Source of the DNA: Pantoea alfalfae
GTDB taxonomy: Bacteria > Pseudomonadota > Gammaproteobacteria > Enterobacterales > Enterobacteriaceae
NCBI RefSeq assembly: GCF_019880205.1
Contig: NZ_CP082297.1
Span: 25,115-89,114, forward strand
DNA length: 64,000 nt
Direction of reading: 5' to 3'
Shown here: piece after piece, positions 7,704 through 16,265 of the stretch
Layout of the letters: every line of letters begins with the position of its first letter
Position numbering within the stretch: position 1 is the stretch's first letter
Made by a program: the position numbers and the translations under genes
Notes under the pieces: model-generated
Told to the model about the DNA's origin: nothing
Database searches by the model: none
The model's input: the letters and a program-made list of their open reading frames with translations, nothing else

Positions 7704-8863
7704 GTGGTGCAGCTGAAGCCTTTTCCGCTGCACGGGTGGGGGATGGCATAGAACACTCTGCCTCTAAAGGCTGGCTGGTGCTCGGTCTGATAGGCGGGGC
7801 AATTGCCGGCGCGGCGTTCACGCTGGCCACAGGAGGTGTCGGAGCGGTAGCCCTGGCGGCGACAGTCGCCGGTGCTGCAGGTGGTGGCGGGCTGGGAGAA
7901 GTTCTGGGCAGCATGTCATGGGCACCCCACCACGAAACCGGCCATCTGGTCACCGGTTCAACAAACGTGTTCATCAATGGAAGGCCGGCGGTGATGTCGC
8001 ATATGTCTGTAGGTGACTGTGACGAACACGGTCCGGCCCTGCAGCGCGTGGCAGAAGGTTCTTCACGCGTCTACATCAATGGAATGCCTGCTGCCCGGAC
8101 GGGAGATCGCCTGACATGCAGCGGTGTGATCAGCGATGGCTCACCCAACGTCTTTATTGGTGGCAGTAAAGAGCAGACTGACGCAATCAGTCCGGAAATT
8201 CCGGACTGGGTTGACAGAGTGCTGCTGGGCGTAGGCCTTGCTGCTACAGCTGTTATGGCTGGGCCGGCGATAGCCCTGCTTGGTTTCGCGGGAGGACTGG
8301 GTGGAGGCTATGGTGGCGCTTACATAGGCGGGAAACTATGGGGAGAGGGCTCTGACGGTCAGAAGTGGCTTGCACTGGGCGGTGCGTTTGCAGGCGGTCT
8401 TGCCGGCGTAAAAGGAGGCGCAGCCTTTAATACTTGGCGAAACACGCCTAAGAGCCTCATCAACCTGAAAGAAATAGAACCTCAGCTGGCGACCGATCCG
8501 GACAGTGCCTTTTTCTGGTCAGGACGCACTGACGGTGTTGGCGGCCCTGATGTCGCTGAGGGCATAGCCAAGTCCCGGGGCGGAGTAACGCTCGAATCCA
8601 CAATCAAAGATAAAAACATTAAAATGCCTGAATGGGATTTCGATAACCCCCAGAGCATCAAGGCCTGGGAGGACGTCTCCGCGTCTTATGCTAAACAGGT
8701 ATCAGGAGAAGTCAGGGCCGTAGTGGGACAGTCGCTGCGTGAAGGTAATATATGGGAAAACGTTGAGTTACCGCGCCTGATGGGCAATGATAACGTCACG
8801 AAAATCACTACAATCGATCCGGTATCGCAGACGGAAAAAGTCATTTTTGTAAGGGATAACTGA
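7700..8863 (+). CDS. PAAR-domain T6SS effector with CD38-like (ADP-ribosyl cyclase) toxin domain, 387 aa
   Basis: Residues ~22-70 are Gly/Ala-rich membrane segments. Residues ~75-155 form a PAAR repeat domain (VFINGRPAVMSHMS, VYINGMPAARTGDRLTCSG, NVFIGG), and a second Gly-rich hydrophobic block spans ~170-240. The C-terminal ~140 residues match the ADP-ribosyl cyclase fold: FFWSG (Trp273), TLES (Glu299), IKAWEDVSASYA (Trp323) and NVELPRL (Glu356). These line up with Trp125, Glu146, Trp189 and Glu226 of human CD38. Enzymes of this fold split NAD(P). The expected role is depletion of NAD in a rival cell after T6SS injection; this is inferred from motifs. The chaperone precedes it and an immunity candidate follows by 1 nt. 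Confidence 0.8.
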   Translation: MSGAAEAFSAARVGDGIEHSASKGWLVLGLIGGAIAGAAFTLATGGVGAVALAATVAGAAGGGGLGEVLGSMSWAPHHETGHLVTGSTNVFINGRPAVMSHMSVGDCDEHGPALQRVAEGSSRVYINGMPAARTGDRLTCSGVISDGSPNVFIGGSKEQTDAISPEIPDWVDRVLLGVGLAATAVMAGPAIALLGFAGGLGGGYGGAYIGGKLWGEGSDGQKWLALGGAFAGGLAGVKGGAAFNTWRNTPKSLINLKEIEPQLATDPDSAFFWSGRTDGVGGPDVAEGIAKSRGGVTLESTIKDKNIKMPEWDFDNPQSIKAWEDVSASYAKQVSGEVRAVVGQSLREGNIWENVELPRLMGNDNVTKITTIDPVSQTEKVIFVRDN

Positions 8864-8864
8864 T

Positions 8865-9092
8865 ATGAAAATTACAGGCACCAGTTCATATGTGATGCTC
8901 GATATAGACGGAAAAAAAATCAGGGCAGAAGGTGAAATGGTCGTGGGTGGTTTCGTGGCTGAAACAAGCACTATGAAACAATTTGAACCCCCCTACGAAA
9001 GTGAACCCGTAACTGATGCCGTTCGTCAGCACTATATCGATGAAGCAGTCAAAAAAACTCAGGGGTCTCATATGGTCTTGAAGTTTGTTTAA
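8865..9092 (+). CDS. Probable cognate immunity protein, 75 aa
   Basis: A small protein starting 1 nt after the effector stop codon. The sequence (beta-rich MKITGTSSYVMLDIDGKKIRAEGEMVVGG region, then FVAETSTMKQFEPP) resembles the Imm74-type immunity proteins that I recall as partners of ADP-ribosyl-cyclase-type toxins. It has no signal peptide, so it would act in the cytoplasm, which fits neutralising an NAD-cleaving toxin. Position is the strongest evidence; the family name is from memory and less certain. Confidence 0.7.
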   Translation: MKITGTSSYVMLDIDGKKIRAEGEMVVGGFVAETSTMKQFEPPYESEPVTDAVRQHYIDEAVKKTQGSHMVLKFV

Positions 9093-9101
9093 ATATTCCC
9101 A

Positions 9102-9129
9102 GTGAAGGTGACCTGCTAATCACCTTCAC
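9102..9129. terminator. Hairpin between convergent genes
   Basis: GTGAAGGTGA and TCACCTTCAC form a perfect 10-bp stem with an 8-nt loop just after the immunity gene and before the convergent gene ending at 9151. There is no T-run, so it may terminate weakly or only protect transcript ends. Confidence 0.5.
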
Positions 9130-9150
9130 GTCTCACTCCCGCCAGGACTT

Positions 9151-10455
9151 TCAGACAGACGGGAATGGTGGCATTTCCATTTTGTCTGCTGCCTCCCAGT
9201 ACCACCAACGGTCCTGACCATATTCCACATCATAATGGGCAGATTTTTCCTGTTTACGTTGTAGGTATTCGGGGGTGTTCATTCCGAAAACTTCCATTGG
9301 CAGCGCATCCACGCCTTTCACGTCCTTCAGAACGAAGTCCGGGAATACGTCTTCCTCACCGTCGTAGCGCAGAGGCTTGATGAAGGCACGTTCTTCCTTC
9401 CATAGTTTGTCTTCGACTGCCGCCTCATAGCCGGAATCGAGCGGAATAAAGCGTGGACTGACCGTCATCAGCGCCACATCGAGCACGGTACTGCAGCTCG
9501 ACGGCCGGTTACGCCCGTCTACTTTTCTGAACGACGTTTCAGGCGGCTCTGTTTCAGCGATAACCACGACTTTCATTCCCCTTCGCCAGTCCCCGAGTTC
9601 GCGGCTGAAGCTCCGCTCCAGGCGGTGACGAACGTCTTCAGGCATAACCAGATCAGGAAAGCCAGAAAACAGCCCCAGCGGCAGCATTGCCTGGAGCCGA
9701 GCTTCACCGGCCTCACTCCAGCCAGCCAGCATGGAAACCACAATGAGTCGCCTTTTGCTTTTTTCGGCTGCTCTCAGATGCTCCCGGTTGGCGATAACCT
9801 GCTGAGTACCTTTCAGGGCCATGAGCAGGAGAGATTCTTCCAGTGGCACGCGACCAATACGAATCCGGGCCGCAGTCTGTTGCAGGTGCCAGCTCACCCA
9901 GCCAGGGGTACGTTTCTTTTTATCGAAAGCGGGGTGCCAGACATTAATACCAGACTGCTCCCACAACAGGTGCAGAAGCCCCAGCAGGCTCATCGATGGC
10001 CGTCGTTTTCGTTTGACCGGTTCGTCATCTGAGACGTTTTGAGCCGGTTTTACATCAGAAGGTGCCTTTTTCTGGAGGCCCGTGGGCAGTCTCACCACAA
10101 TGGTGCCATCCGCTGCAGCCCGGACCGCTTCTCCCTGATAAATCTCTGCCTGACGTTCATCAGACCACACTGAATAAAACCGGCAGTCAGGTTTATGCTC
10201 ATTACCTGTGAAGGCGTATGAAGATAGCCAGCAGCGTTCGGTATCCCGGGAGTAGTGAACCTTCAGCCGTCTCCTGACAGGATCGTTTTCTGCCGGCAGA
10301 CATCTGCAGGTCACCACTGTAGTTTTTTTATTATCCCGGGAGTGTTTGAGCCAGCGCTGCCAGGTGGAGGTTTCATTCTGCTGGAAAGCCTCAGAAGCCT
10401 CCTGCTGGCCCCGCTGACCAGTAAAGTGAACCGGATAAACTTTTTTCTTTGTCAT
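9151..10455 (-). CDS. DUF1173 family plasmid protein, 434 aa
   Basis: The start at 10455 (MTKKKVYPVHFTG) was chosen because the same N-terminus is kept in the second copy; the longer frame to 10548 overlaps the upstream gene. It has a CRCLP motif near residue 50, a conserved CWLSSYAFTGNEHKPDCRFYS segment and a WWYWE C-terminus, typical of the DUF1173 proteins found on enterobacterial plasmids. Function unknown. It lies downstream of the PLD nuclease gene on the same strand. A broken paralogue in the same gene order is at 50810-52003. Confidence 0.7.
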   Translation of the reverse strand: MTKKKVYPVHFTGQRGQQEASEAFQQNETSTWQRWLKHSRDNKKTTVVTCRCLPAENDPVRRRLKVHYSRDTERCWLSSYAFTGNEHKPDCRFYSVWSDERQAEIYQGEAVRAAADGTIVVRLPTGLQKKAPSDVKPAQNVSDDEPVKRKRRPSMSLLGLLHLLWEQSGINVWHPAFDKKKRTPGWVSWHLQQTAARIRIGRVPLEESLLLMALKGTQQVIANREHLRAAEKSKRRLIVVSMLAGWSEAGEARLQAMLPLGLFSGFPDLVMPEDVRHRLERSFSRELGDWRRGMKVVVIAETEPPETSFRKVDGRNRPSSCSTVLDVALMTVSPRFIPLDSGYEAAVEDKLWKEERAFIKPLRYDGEEDVFPDFVLKDVKGVDALPMEVFGMNTPEYLQRKQEKSAHYDVEYGQDRWWYWEAADKMEMPPFPSV

Positions 10456-10492
10456 ATACAGTCCGCTCAGCAGATTATATTTCGCATGTCGG

Positions 10493-11005
10493 TCATGAAT
10501 AATTGCACTGTACCGGTGATGACTCTGCCCAGAGGCGGTTAAATTCATTCTGATATTGCTGAGCCAGGTTCGGATTGTCTCTTATAACCAGCGCATTCTC
10601 GGCATTACGTTTCTCTGCAGATGAGGTGTAATTAAATGATCCTGTTTGCACACCATTGTTACCTGTGACAATAAACTTGTTATGCATAATGCTGTATTGT
10701 GCATCTGTTCTTACCTGAATACCGGAACAGGCCAGTCTGTTAACCAGTGACCAGCGGTCATGGCTTTTCTTTTCATCTGCAACAATCCTTACAGGTACGC
10801 CGCTTTGTGCCAGCTGTCTGAGCGATTCAGCAATGGGAACGCTGGTAAAGTCGTAAGCAGCTACGTCTGCAGAACCGGTAGCTGAGTGGATGAAACTGAG
10901 GATGAAATCTTGTGCTGTTCCTCCAGGTGAAAACCCAACACCGATTTCAGCGTCAGCCTGAGAAAAAAAAGGTAAAACAAAAAGAAACAAACAGCATTTT
11001 TTCAA
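10493..11005 (-). CDS. Secreted PLD-family nuclease (Nuc-like), 170 aa
   Basis: A signal peptide (MKKCCLFLFVLPFFSQADA) precedes a single phospholipase-D domain like the plasmid pKM101 endonuclease Nuc, which works as a dimer in the periplasm. The HKD motif is at residues ~127-134: IMHNKFIVTG, followed by TGSFNYTSSAEKRNAEN. The His and Lys are present, but the usual Asp (HxKxxxxD) is replaced by Gly, which might weaken activity. The gene sits between a divergent hha gene and DUF1173. A degenerate second copy is at 52041-52350. Confidence 0.85.
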   Translation of the reverse strand: MKKCCLFLFVLPFFSQADAEIGVGFSPGGTAQDFILSFIHSATGSADVAAYDFTSVPIAESLRQLAQSGVPVRIVADEKKSHDRWSLVNRLACSGIQVRTDAQYSIMHNKFIVTGNNGVQTGSFNYTSSAEKRNAENALVIRDNPNLAQQYQNEFNRLWAESSPVQCNYS

Positions 11006-11132
11006 AGTTTGTAACCTTATATAGAGATAACCATCTTTTAAATTGACTATAATAACTCTACCTTATGAAGGTTACCATTTTTTTGCTTCACACATGAAAA
11101 ATTAAATAATTCATCAATTAGATAGCGAGAAA

Positions 11133-11381
11133 ATGGAAATTATAAATTCACTTAATTCGAAAATTAATTGGAATGATATGACGAAAACAGACTGGCTAAT
11201 GAAATTCAGGCGTTGTCATTCGCTTGCAACTCTTGAGACTGTTTACGAACATCTGAGCTACAAAGTTAACGACGATGAAGGATATGCCATGACGCAGGCT
11301 TATGATCATCGAAAAGCTGAGTTTGCAGCAGGGAAACTTTTTGATCGTGTACCTATGTATGTATGGAGGTTTGTTAAATAG
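11133..11381 (+). CDS. hha: Hha/YmoA-family nucleoid modulator, 82 aa
   Basis: From about residue 16 the protein matches Hha: MTKTDWLMKFRRCHSLATLETVYEHL, then AYDHRKAEF and a final VWRFVK. Hha proteins bind H-NS-like proteins and strengthen silencing of AT-rich horizontally acquired DNA. Plasmid copies are thought to reduce the burden of the plasmid on the host. The ATG at 11133 adds ~15 extra residues; the internal ATG at 11178 gives a standard-length Hha. A paralogue at 52443-52715 has the same genomic position relative to repB. Confidence 0.88.
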   Translation: MEIINSLNSKINWNDMTKTDWLMKFRRCHSLATLETVYEHLSYKVNDDEGYAMTQAYDHRKAEFAAGKLFDRVPMYVWRFVK

Positions 11382-11556
11382 ATATGTGCTTTGGATTAGC
11401 GTGTTGGCTCTTCATTTGAGGACTCGGCATAGGTTCTTACCATCCGATTTATCCACTGGATAGTTTAAATAAAAGGATCATTAGAGGATCAATGGTAGAT
11501 CAATAAGGAATAAGATCGCTCTGCGACCTTTGATAGCAACGATTTCAGCCTGATTC

Positions 11557-11662
11557 AATACACTGCACCGGGTAAGTGCATCCACTGTGAAGGGTATGAT
11601 ATCCACTATAAAGGGTTCAAACTACACTATAGCGGGTAGATTTGATCCACTGCACCGGGTAC
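11557..11662. repeat. Five iterons upstream of the interrupted repB
   Basis: Five direct copies of a CACTnnnnnnGGG(T/C)A-type motif (near 11561, 11583, 11604, 11625 and 11648), spaced 21-23 bp. They immediately precede the truncated RepB gene, as expected for initiator-binding iterons of an origin. Their sequence differs from the iterons of the second replicon (GTGTGCTGGCGGG type), so the two replicons would not cross-talk by iteron sequence. The 320-bp gap from hha to repB holds nothing else I can identify. Confidence 0.8.
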
Positions 11663-11704
11663 TATAACGTACTTATACACTCACTTTGATATTTGGAATT
11701 GTTA

Positions 11705-12283
11705 ATGGAAAACAATAAGTTATCGCTCATTATCGAGGAAACATCCAAAGAATCAGGTGAAGTTATTCACCTTCTTCCCACTCTCCGTCAGACAATACAA
11801 CCTAAAGTTCTGCTGCGACTAGGCGTCTTTGTGCCCACGCTGAAATCAACGGATAAGGGCGGCAGGAAAAGTCACAGTATCGACGCAACAGAGTCACTGT
11901 CACGACTGTCCATTGTAGAGGGGGAGGGTTACAACCAGATTCAGATTTACGGTCCGCGTCTCGACATGGATACCGATTTCAAGGTCTGGGTAGGTATCAT
12001 CTATGCGTTATCGAATAAAAAGCTCGATAACGATGATCAGCTGGAACTCAACTTTGCTGACTTCGCTAAGTACTGTGGTTTCGAAACAAAGCGCATCGAC
12101 AGGCAGCTGAAGGACAGGTTTGATGCTTCTCTTACCAGAATTGCCCGGACCAACATAAGCTTCGTGAAGAGCGTACCCGGTACAGACGATCGTATCACCA
12201 TCAACATGCACCTTGTTGAATCAACTTACTACGACAGCCACACTGGCAAAATCATCATCAAGCCAAACTCTAAGCTCAATACA
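11705..12283 (+). pseudogene. repB: RepB/RepA (IncFIB-like, Rep_3) replication initiator, 3' end removed by transposon
   Basis: The N-terminal ~190 residues match FIB-type initiators (VLLRLGVFVPTLKS; YNQIQIYGPRLDMDTDFKVWVGII). This is the first winged-helix domain. The homology stops at 12283 where the transposon end begins, and the remaining codons to 12313 are transposon DNA. The C-terminal DNA-binding domain (about 110 residues, present in the second RepB) is not found on the other side of the element, so a deletion accompanied or followed the insertion. The origin is therefore dead. ATG at 11705 was used rather than the upstream TTG. Confidence 0.9.
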
Positions 12284-12455
12284 TGTAACGGCTCGCAATC
12301 GAAATCCCTCTGACTCGCAATCAGCGCATATTTCGGCTCACATTAACTGCAAATGAAAAATGCCACCGGCTCACATTAAATGATAATGGGCTCGCATTTA
12401 TCCGACCCGGCTCGCAATCCAGTCCGCCGGGCTCACAATAACTGCAAATCAATAT
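12284..12455. repeat. Left end of the transposon: multiple transposase-binding repeats
   Basis: Seven variants of a (G/A)(G/A)CTC(G/A)CA(A/T)T word lie within 172 bp, mirrored almost exactly at the right end. Such arrays of short sites are typical of Tn7, Tn5053 and related elements where the transposase binds several end sites. A promoter for the passenger genes may lie just inward, but none could be fixed in 12456-12758. Confidence 0.8.
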
Positions 12456-12758
12456 CGTCATTTTGGCAAACTAACCGCCAGCATTCTGTCGCGTAGTTCG
12501 GCTGTGCGGGCTGGGTCTATCTAACGATAAAGCGCCGACTCTGACAGTGTGGCGATTATCGGTTTCCCATGTGTTTGGTATCCTGCATCCATTGCCAGCG
12601 TCTGGTATAAATGTATCTTCTGGTCCTTAATCAGGCCCGTTATATGCTGGGTTCCGACCTTATGTCACTGGCGTGTCGCTTTGCTGTCATGGTGGTGTCG
12701 TATACGGTGCTGGGTTGATGTGCAAGTATTATCACAGGCATTGCAGAGAACGGGAACA

Positions 12759-13265
12759 ATGATGACTGTAGCTGAAAAAGTGAAAACATATCGTCTGACA
12801 AAGGCATGGTCGCAGGAACAGCTGGCTGAAGTGGCCTCTCTTTCTGTAAGGACCGTGCAGCGAACTGAAAAAGGCCAGAAACCGAGTCTGGAAACACTCA
12901 GTGCGATTGCTTCAGCCTTTGGTGTAAATGTTTCTGATCTCTCGGAAGAGACTTACGTTGCCAGCCAGGCTCTTGATGAACGCATCAGCGAAGCCAAAAT
13001 TCAGGTAGCGCAGGAAATCCGGTTTTATCGGATTCTGGTTACTGCTGTTCTGGTATGCACAGTATTAATGATAATTAACTATCTGTTTACCCCGGAAAGT
13101 TACTGGTCCGTTGTGGTAGCTGTTATATGGGGAGGACTTGTCATAGTCAGGGGAATACGCGTCTTTATCATGCGAGGGAAAATCGCCTTATGGCAACAAC
13201 GTAGGTTGCAGAAAATTCTTCGGTCAGGAAATAAAAAATCGGATAACAAAACCACCGAAAATTAA
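12759..13265 (+). CDS. XRE-family regulator with C-terminal membrane domain, 168 aa
   Basis: Residues ~1-60 form a Cro/C1-type helix-turn-helix (VKTYRLTKAWSQEQLAEVASLSVRTVQRTEKG). Two hydrophobic segments at about residues 90-110 and 117-135 anchor it in the membrane, and the C-terminus is basic. The start was placed at the ATG at 12759 because homology to the HTH begins there; the longer frame adds unrelated residues. Membrane-bound XRE/2TM proteins are usually small regulators of unknown targets. With the next gene it seems to be the passenger of the transposon. Confidence 0.75.
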   Translation: MMTVAEKVKTYRLTKAWSQEQLAEVASLSVRTVQRTEKGQKPSLETLSAIASAFGVNVSDLSEETYVASQALDERISEAKIQVAQEIRFYRILVTAVLVCTVLMIINYLFTPESYWSVVVAVIWGGLVIVRGIRVFIMRGKIALWQQRRLQKILRSGNKKSDNKTTEN

Positions 13266-13321
13266 TGGGGTACCGATTCACCTGTACTGAAAAAGATTAA
13301 CTTTCGTAACCGGGACAAATT

Positions 13322-13822
13322 ATGGATATTGCACTCTTTTTAAGAGATACCCCTGTCTGGGTATGGATCCTGTTGGCTTTTTTACTGCGACGCGGCTTTG
13401 CTGCTCTTTATGACCGGGAGATGACAACCGGACGGTTGTTTTTTCTTCCGGTGATTTTTCTTGTCTGGGGGGCATATGGTGTTATCACTGAGACAGCACT
13501 TGCTGGCGCAAGCCTTGCAATGATGGCCGTTGGACTGCTCGCAGGTACCGCTCTTGGATACAGGTTGTGGCGCTCACAGCCACCGCTGAGAAATTCAGAT
13601 AATCCGGGCATGATTATCAGGGCCGGGACGCCGCTGACCCTGGGGCTGATTGTGATTACTTTTTGCATGAAGTTTATACTTACCTCAGCCATTTATCTTC
13701 AGCCGGGATTACGGTCATCCGCAAGTTTTTGTATGTTGTTTGGCGGTGTGACGGGACTTGTTGATGGCGTATTCTGGGGGGGGACCCTGAGACTTTTCAT
13801 ACCCTGGTACAGCAAAAAATGA
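13322..13822 (+). CDS. Multi-pass membrane protein, 166 aa (DUF6622-like)
   Basis: Four or five hydrophobic segments (around residues 12-25, 40-55, 62-80, 105-125 and 138-158) with short polar loops; the start MDIALFLRDTPVWVWILLAFLLRRG is typical of DUF6622-like inner-membrane proteins. It follows the XRE/2TM regulator by 56 nt in the same direction and would be co-expressed. Function unknown; the family name is tentative. Confidence 0.6.
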   Translation: MDIALFLRDTPVWVWILLAFLLRRGFAALYDREMTTGRLFFLPVIFLVWGAYGVITETALAGASLAMMAVGLLAGTALGYRLWRSQPPLRNSDNPGMIIRAGTPLTLGLIVITFCMKFILTSAIYLQPGLRSSASFCMLFGGVTGLVDGVFWGGTLRLFIPWYSKK

Positions 13823-13929
13823 TTAACCGTAACTGCCTTAATGAATTGAAGCCCTCCGACCCGCTATCAATTGTTGTTGGCTTACGCCAGATGAAACTGA
13901 AATTTTCTCCTGTGGTAAGCGATGGTCGT

Positions 13930-14045
13930 CCAGTTAGGGTAAACCCAAAGCAGGCAGTCCGGTGAGACAGTTTTTCTGTCTCATTTGGGTTGTTTTTGTC
14001 TCATGCCGGTGTTACGTTTTCATCATCTAGAGTCAAACGAGACAG
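13930..14045. promoter_or_regulatory. Probable res site upstream of the transposon resolvase
   Basis: Three inverted GAGACAG/CTGTCTC-type words occur: TGAGACAGTTTTTCTGTCTCA at 13962-13982, TGTCTCA near 13997-14003 and GAGACAGTC near 14039. All lie within 130 bp of the resolvase start. Serine resolvases bind three such subsites to resolve cointegrates, so this is the likely res site and also the autoregulated promoter region. No biochemical proof is possible from sequence. Confidence 0.6.
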
Positions 14046-14056
14046 TCTCCATTATT

Positions 14057-14617
14057 ATGGCACTTTACGGCTATGCCCGCGTTTCAACCAGCGACCAGGA
14101 ACTTACCCTGCAGACACAAACTCTCCGCGCTGCCGGTTGTGAAATCATTCGTGCAGAAAAAGCCAGCGGAAGCAGCCGTACCGGAAGGAGCGAGTTGCAG
14201 CTGTTGCTGGAGTTCCTGCGCCCCGGTGATACGTTGATGGTGACCCGCGTGGATCGCCTGGCACGCAGCATTAAGGACCTGCAGGATATCGTGTATGCCC
14301 TGACTCTGCAGGGCGTAACGCTCAGGGCAACAGAACAGCCAGTGGACACGCGTTCAGCAGCAGGCAAAGCCTTCCTCGATATGCTGGGCGTTTTCGCTGA
14401 GTTTGAAACCAATCTGCGACGTGAACGCCAGATGGAAGGGATTGCCGCGGCGAAAGCGCGGGGCGTGTACCGCGGAAGAAAGCCCTCAATAGACCCTGCG
14501 GAGGTCTGGCGCCTGTACACCACAGAGAAGATGGGGGCCACGGCCATTGCCCGCCAGCTCGGGATCGGGAGGGCCTCAGTCTACCGGGCCCTGGAAAATT
14601 ATGAGCAGCCGGCGTAG
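14057..14617 (+). CDS. tnpR: Transposon resolvase (serine recombinase), 186 aa
   Basis: The protein begins MALYGYARVSTSDQ with the catalytic serine at about residue 10. It has VTRVDRLARS and a C-terminal helix-turn-helix (MGATAIARQLGIGRASVYRAL) as in Tn3/Tn5053 resolvases. Length is typical. The start at 14057 gives the standard N-terminus; the upstream extension would run through the res site. Its end overlaps the transposase start by 17 nt. Confidence 0.9.
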   Translation: MALYGYARVSTSDQELTLQTQTLRAAGCEIIRAEKASGSSRTGRSELQLLLEFLRPGDTLMVTRVDRLARSIKDLQDIVYALTLQGVTLRATEQPVDTRSAAGKAFLDMLGVFAEFETNLRRERQMEGIAAAKARGVYRGRKPSIDPAEVWRLYTTEKMGATAIARQLGIGRASVYRALENYEQPA

Positions 14618-16265
14618 CGCTATCCCGGCTGACTCCCTGTTGCAACTGCGGCAGCGGCTTGATCGCCTGCCACCAAAAAGTCCTGAACGGGCCACCCAGA
14701 TTGCCGCTACCGCTCAATTGTATGATATTTCAGTCTCGACGGTCTATCGCTCCCTTCGTCTGGTCCTCAGACCACGAACAGCTCACCGCCGCGATCGTGG
14801 TCAGCCCCGGATACTTCCCCCGTCTGAACTGGAACATTACTGTGAACTGATCGCTGCGCTGAAACTGCGAACAACGAATAAATCCGGTCGTCATCTGTCA
14901 ACCGGGCGGGCAATACAGTTGCTGGAAGAGCACGGTGTGGAGACAGCTCAGGGGTTGATAAAAAGTCCCAAAGGCTTGCTTAGTAAACAGACCGTCAATC
15001 GCTGGCTTTCCCGCTGGCGTCTCGACCAGCCCCGCCTGTTACGGGAGCCGCCGGCGGTAAGATTTCAGGCAGAAAGCAGCAATGACTGCTGGCAGTTTGA
15101 TATGTCACCGTCCGATCTCAAACATATTGAACGGCCTGACTGGGTTGACCATGCCCGGGGCGAACCCACGCTGATGCTGTTCAGCGTGGTGGATGACCGG
15201 AGCGGTGTTGCTTACCAGGAATACCGGTGTGTGTACGGTGAGGATGCGGAATCAGCGCTGCGTTTTCTCTTTAATGCCATGGCACCAAAGGCCAGGTCTG
15301 ATTTTCCTTTTCAGGGCCGCCCGAAAATGCTGTACCTCGATAACGGACCGGTGGCCAAAAGCCATGTCTTCCAGAATGTGATGCAGTCCCTGAAGGTTGA
15401 CTGGCTGACGCACACACCGGCTGGTAAGGATGGCACCCGGACGACGGCACGGTCCAAAGGTAAAGTAGAGCGTCCTTTCCGGACCGTCAAAGAGGCGCAT
15501 GAAACCCTGTACCATTTCCATAAACCAGAGACGGAGTTGCAGGCCAATGAATGGCTCTGGAACTATCTGAGTCGTTACAATGCGCAGCGTCACCGCAGCG
15601 AGAAACACTCCCGACTGGAGGACTGGCTGGCAAATATCCCCCGGGACGGCGTGAGAGATATGTGCAGCTGGGAACAATACTGCCGGTTCGCCCGGGAGCC
15701 TGAGTCCCGCAAGGTGGGTGTTGATGCGCGGGTAACGATAGACGGCACCGCATGGGAAGTTGAACCGGATATGGCAGGTGAAACCGTTATTCTGCTGTGG
15801 GGGCTGTTTGACGAAGAGATGTATGTGGAGTTTACCGGTGAAACATGGGGACCTTATTATCCGGTGTCGGGGCCTGTGCCGCTACACCGTTACCGGACGT
15901 TCAGGCGCGGTAAAGCGGCTGAACGGGCCGATCGTATCCATGCTCTTGCCAGACAGCTGAACATCCCCATCAGCGCATTGTCCGGCAGCGATCTCCGCGT
16001 GGTCAGTGATGACACTCAGCAGCGCATTGATGAGTTGCCACATCAGCCCTTTGATGCCCGAAAATTTGAATACCACTTTCCTGGCGTTATTGCGGCAAAA
16101 CTGGCTATTGCCGACGATCTGGCCATACCGCTGGCCAGAATGCCGGATGAAGACCGGGCGTTTATCGACAGTATTCTGGCTGAGACGCTAAACCGTAATG
16201 AAGTACTCGCCCGCATCAGAGACTATTTTCGTAACAGACAATCAGGAGAAGACCATGCGGGTTGA
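14601..16265 (+). CDS. DDE transposase with integrase core and Mu-type C-terminal domain (TniA-like), 554 aa
   Basis: A helix-turn-helix region in the first ~150 residues is followed by a retroviral-integrase-type core. The probable catalytic residues are Asp in WQFDMSPSD, Asp in MLYLDNGP and Glu in KGKVERPFRTVKE, with a beta-barrel Mu C-terminal domain after ~residue 380. Such transposases act with an AAA partner, which is encoded next with an 11-nt overlap. The start at 14601 (MSSRRSAIP) was chosen to minimise overlap with the resolvase. The gene looks intact. Confidence 0.85.
   Translation: MSSRRSAIPADSLLQLRQRLDRLPPKSPERATQIAATAQLYDISVSTVYRSLRLVLRPRTAHRRDRGQPRILPPSELEHYCELIAALKLRTTNKSGRHLSTGRAIQLLEEHGVETAQGLIKSPKGLLSKQTVNRWLSRWRLDQPRLLREPPAVRFQAESSNDCWQFDMSPSDLKHIERPDWVDHARGEPTLMLFSVVDDRSGVAYQEYRCVYGEDAESALRFLFNAMAPKARSDFPFQGRPKMLYLDNGPVAKSHVFQNVMQSLKVDWLTHTPAGKDGTRTTARSKGKVERPFRTVKEAHETLYHFHKPETELQANEWLWNYLSRYNAQRHRSEKHSRLEDWLANIPRDGVRDMCSWEQYCRFAREPESRKVGVDARVTIDGTAWEVEPDMAGETVILLWGLFDEEMYVEFTGETWGPYYPVSGPVPLHRYRTFRRGKAAERADRIHALARQLNIPISALSGSDLRVVSDDTQQRIDELPHQPFDARKFEYHFPGVIAAKLAIADDLAIPLARMPDEDRAFIDSILAETLNRNEVLARIRDYFRNRQSGEDHAG

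Noticed and set aside
12549..12758. Extended 5' part of the XRE regulator frame
   Set aside because: Rich in Trp and Cys with no resemblance to the family; the HTH begins right after the ATG at 12759.
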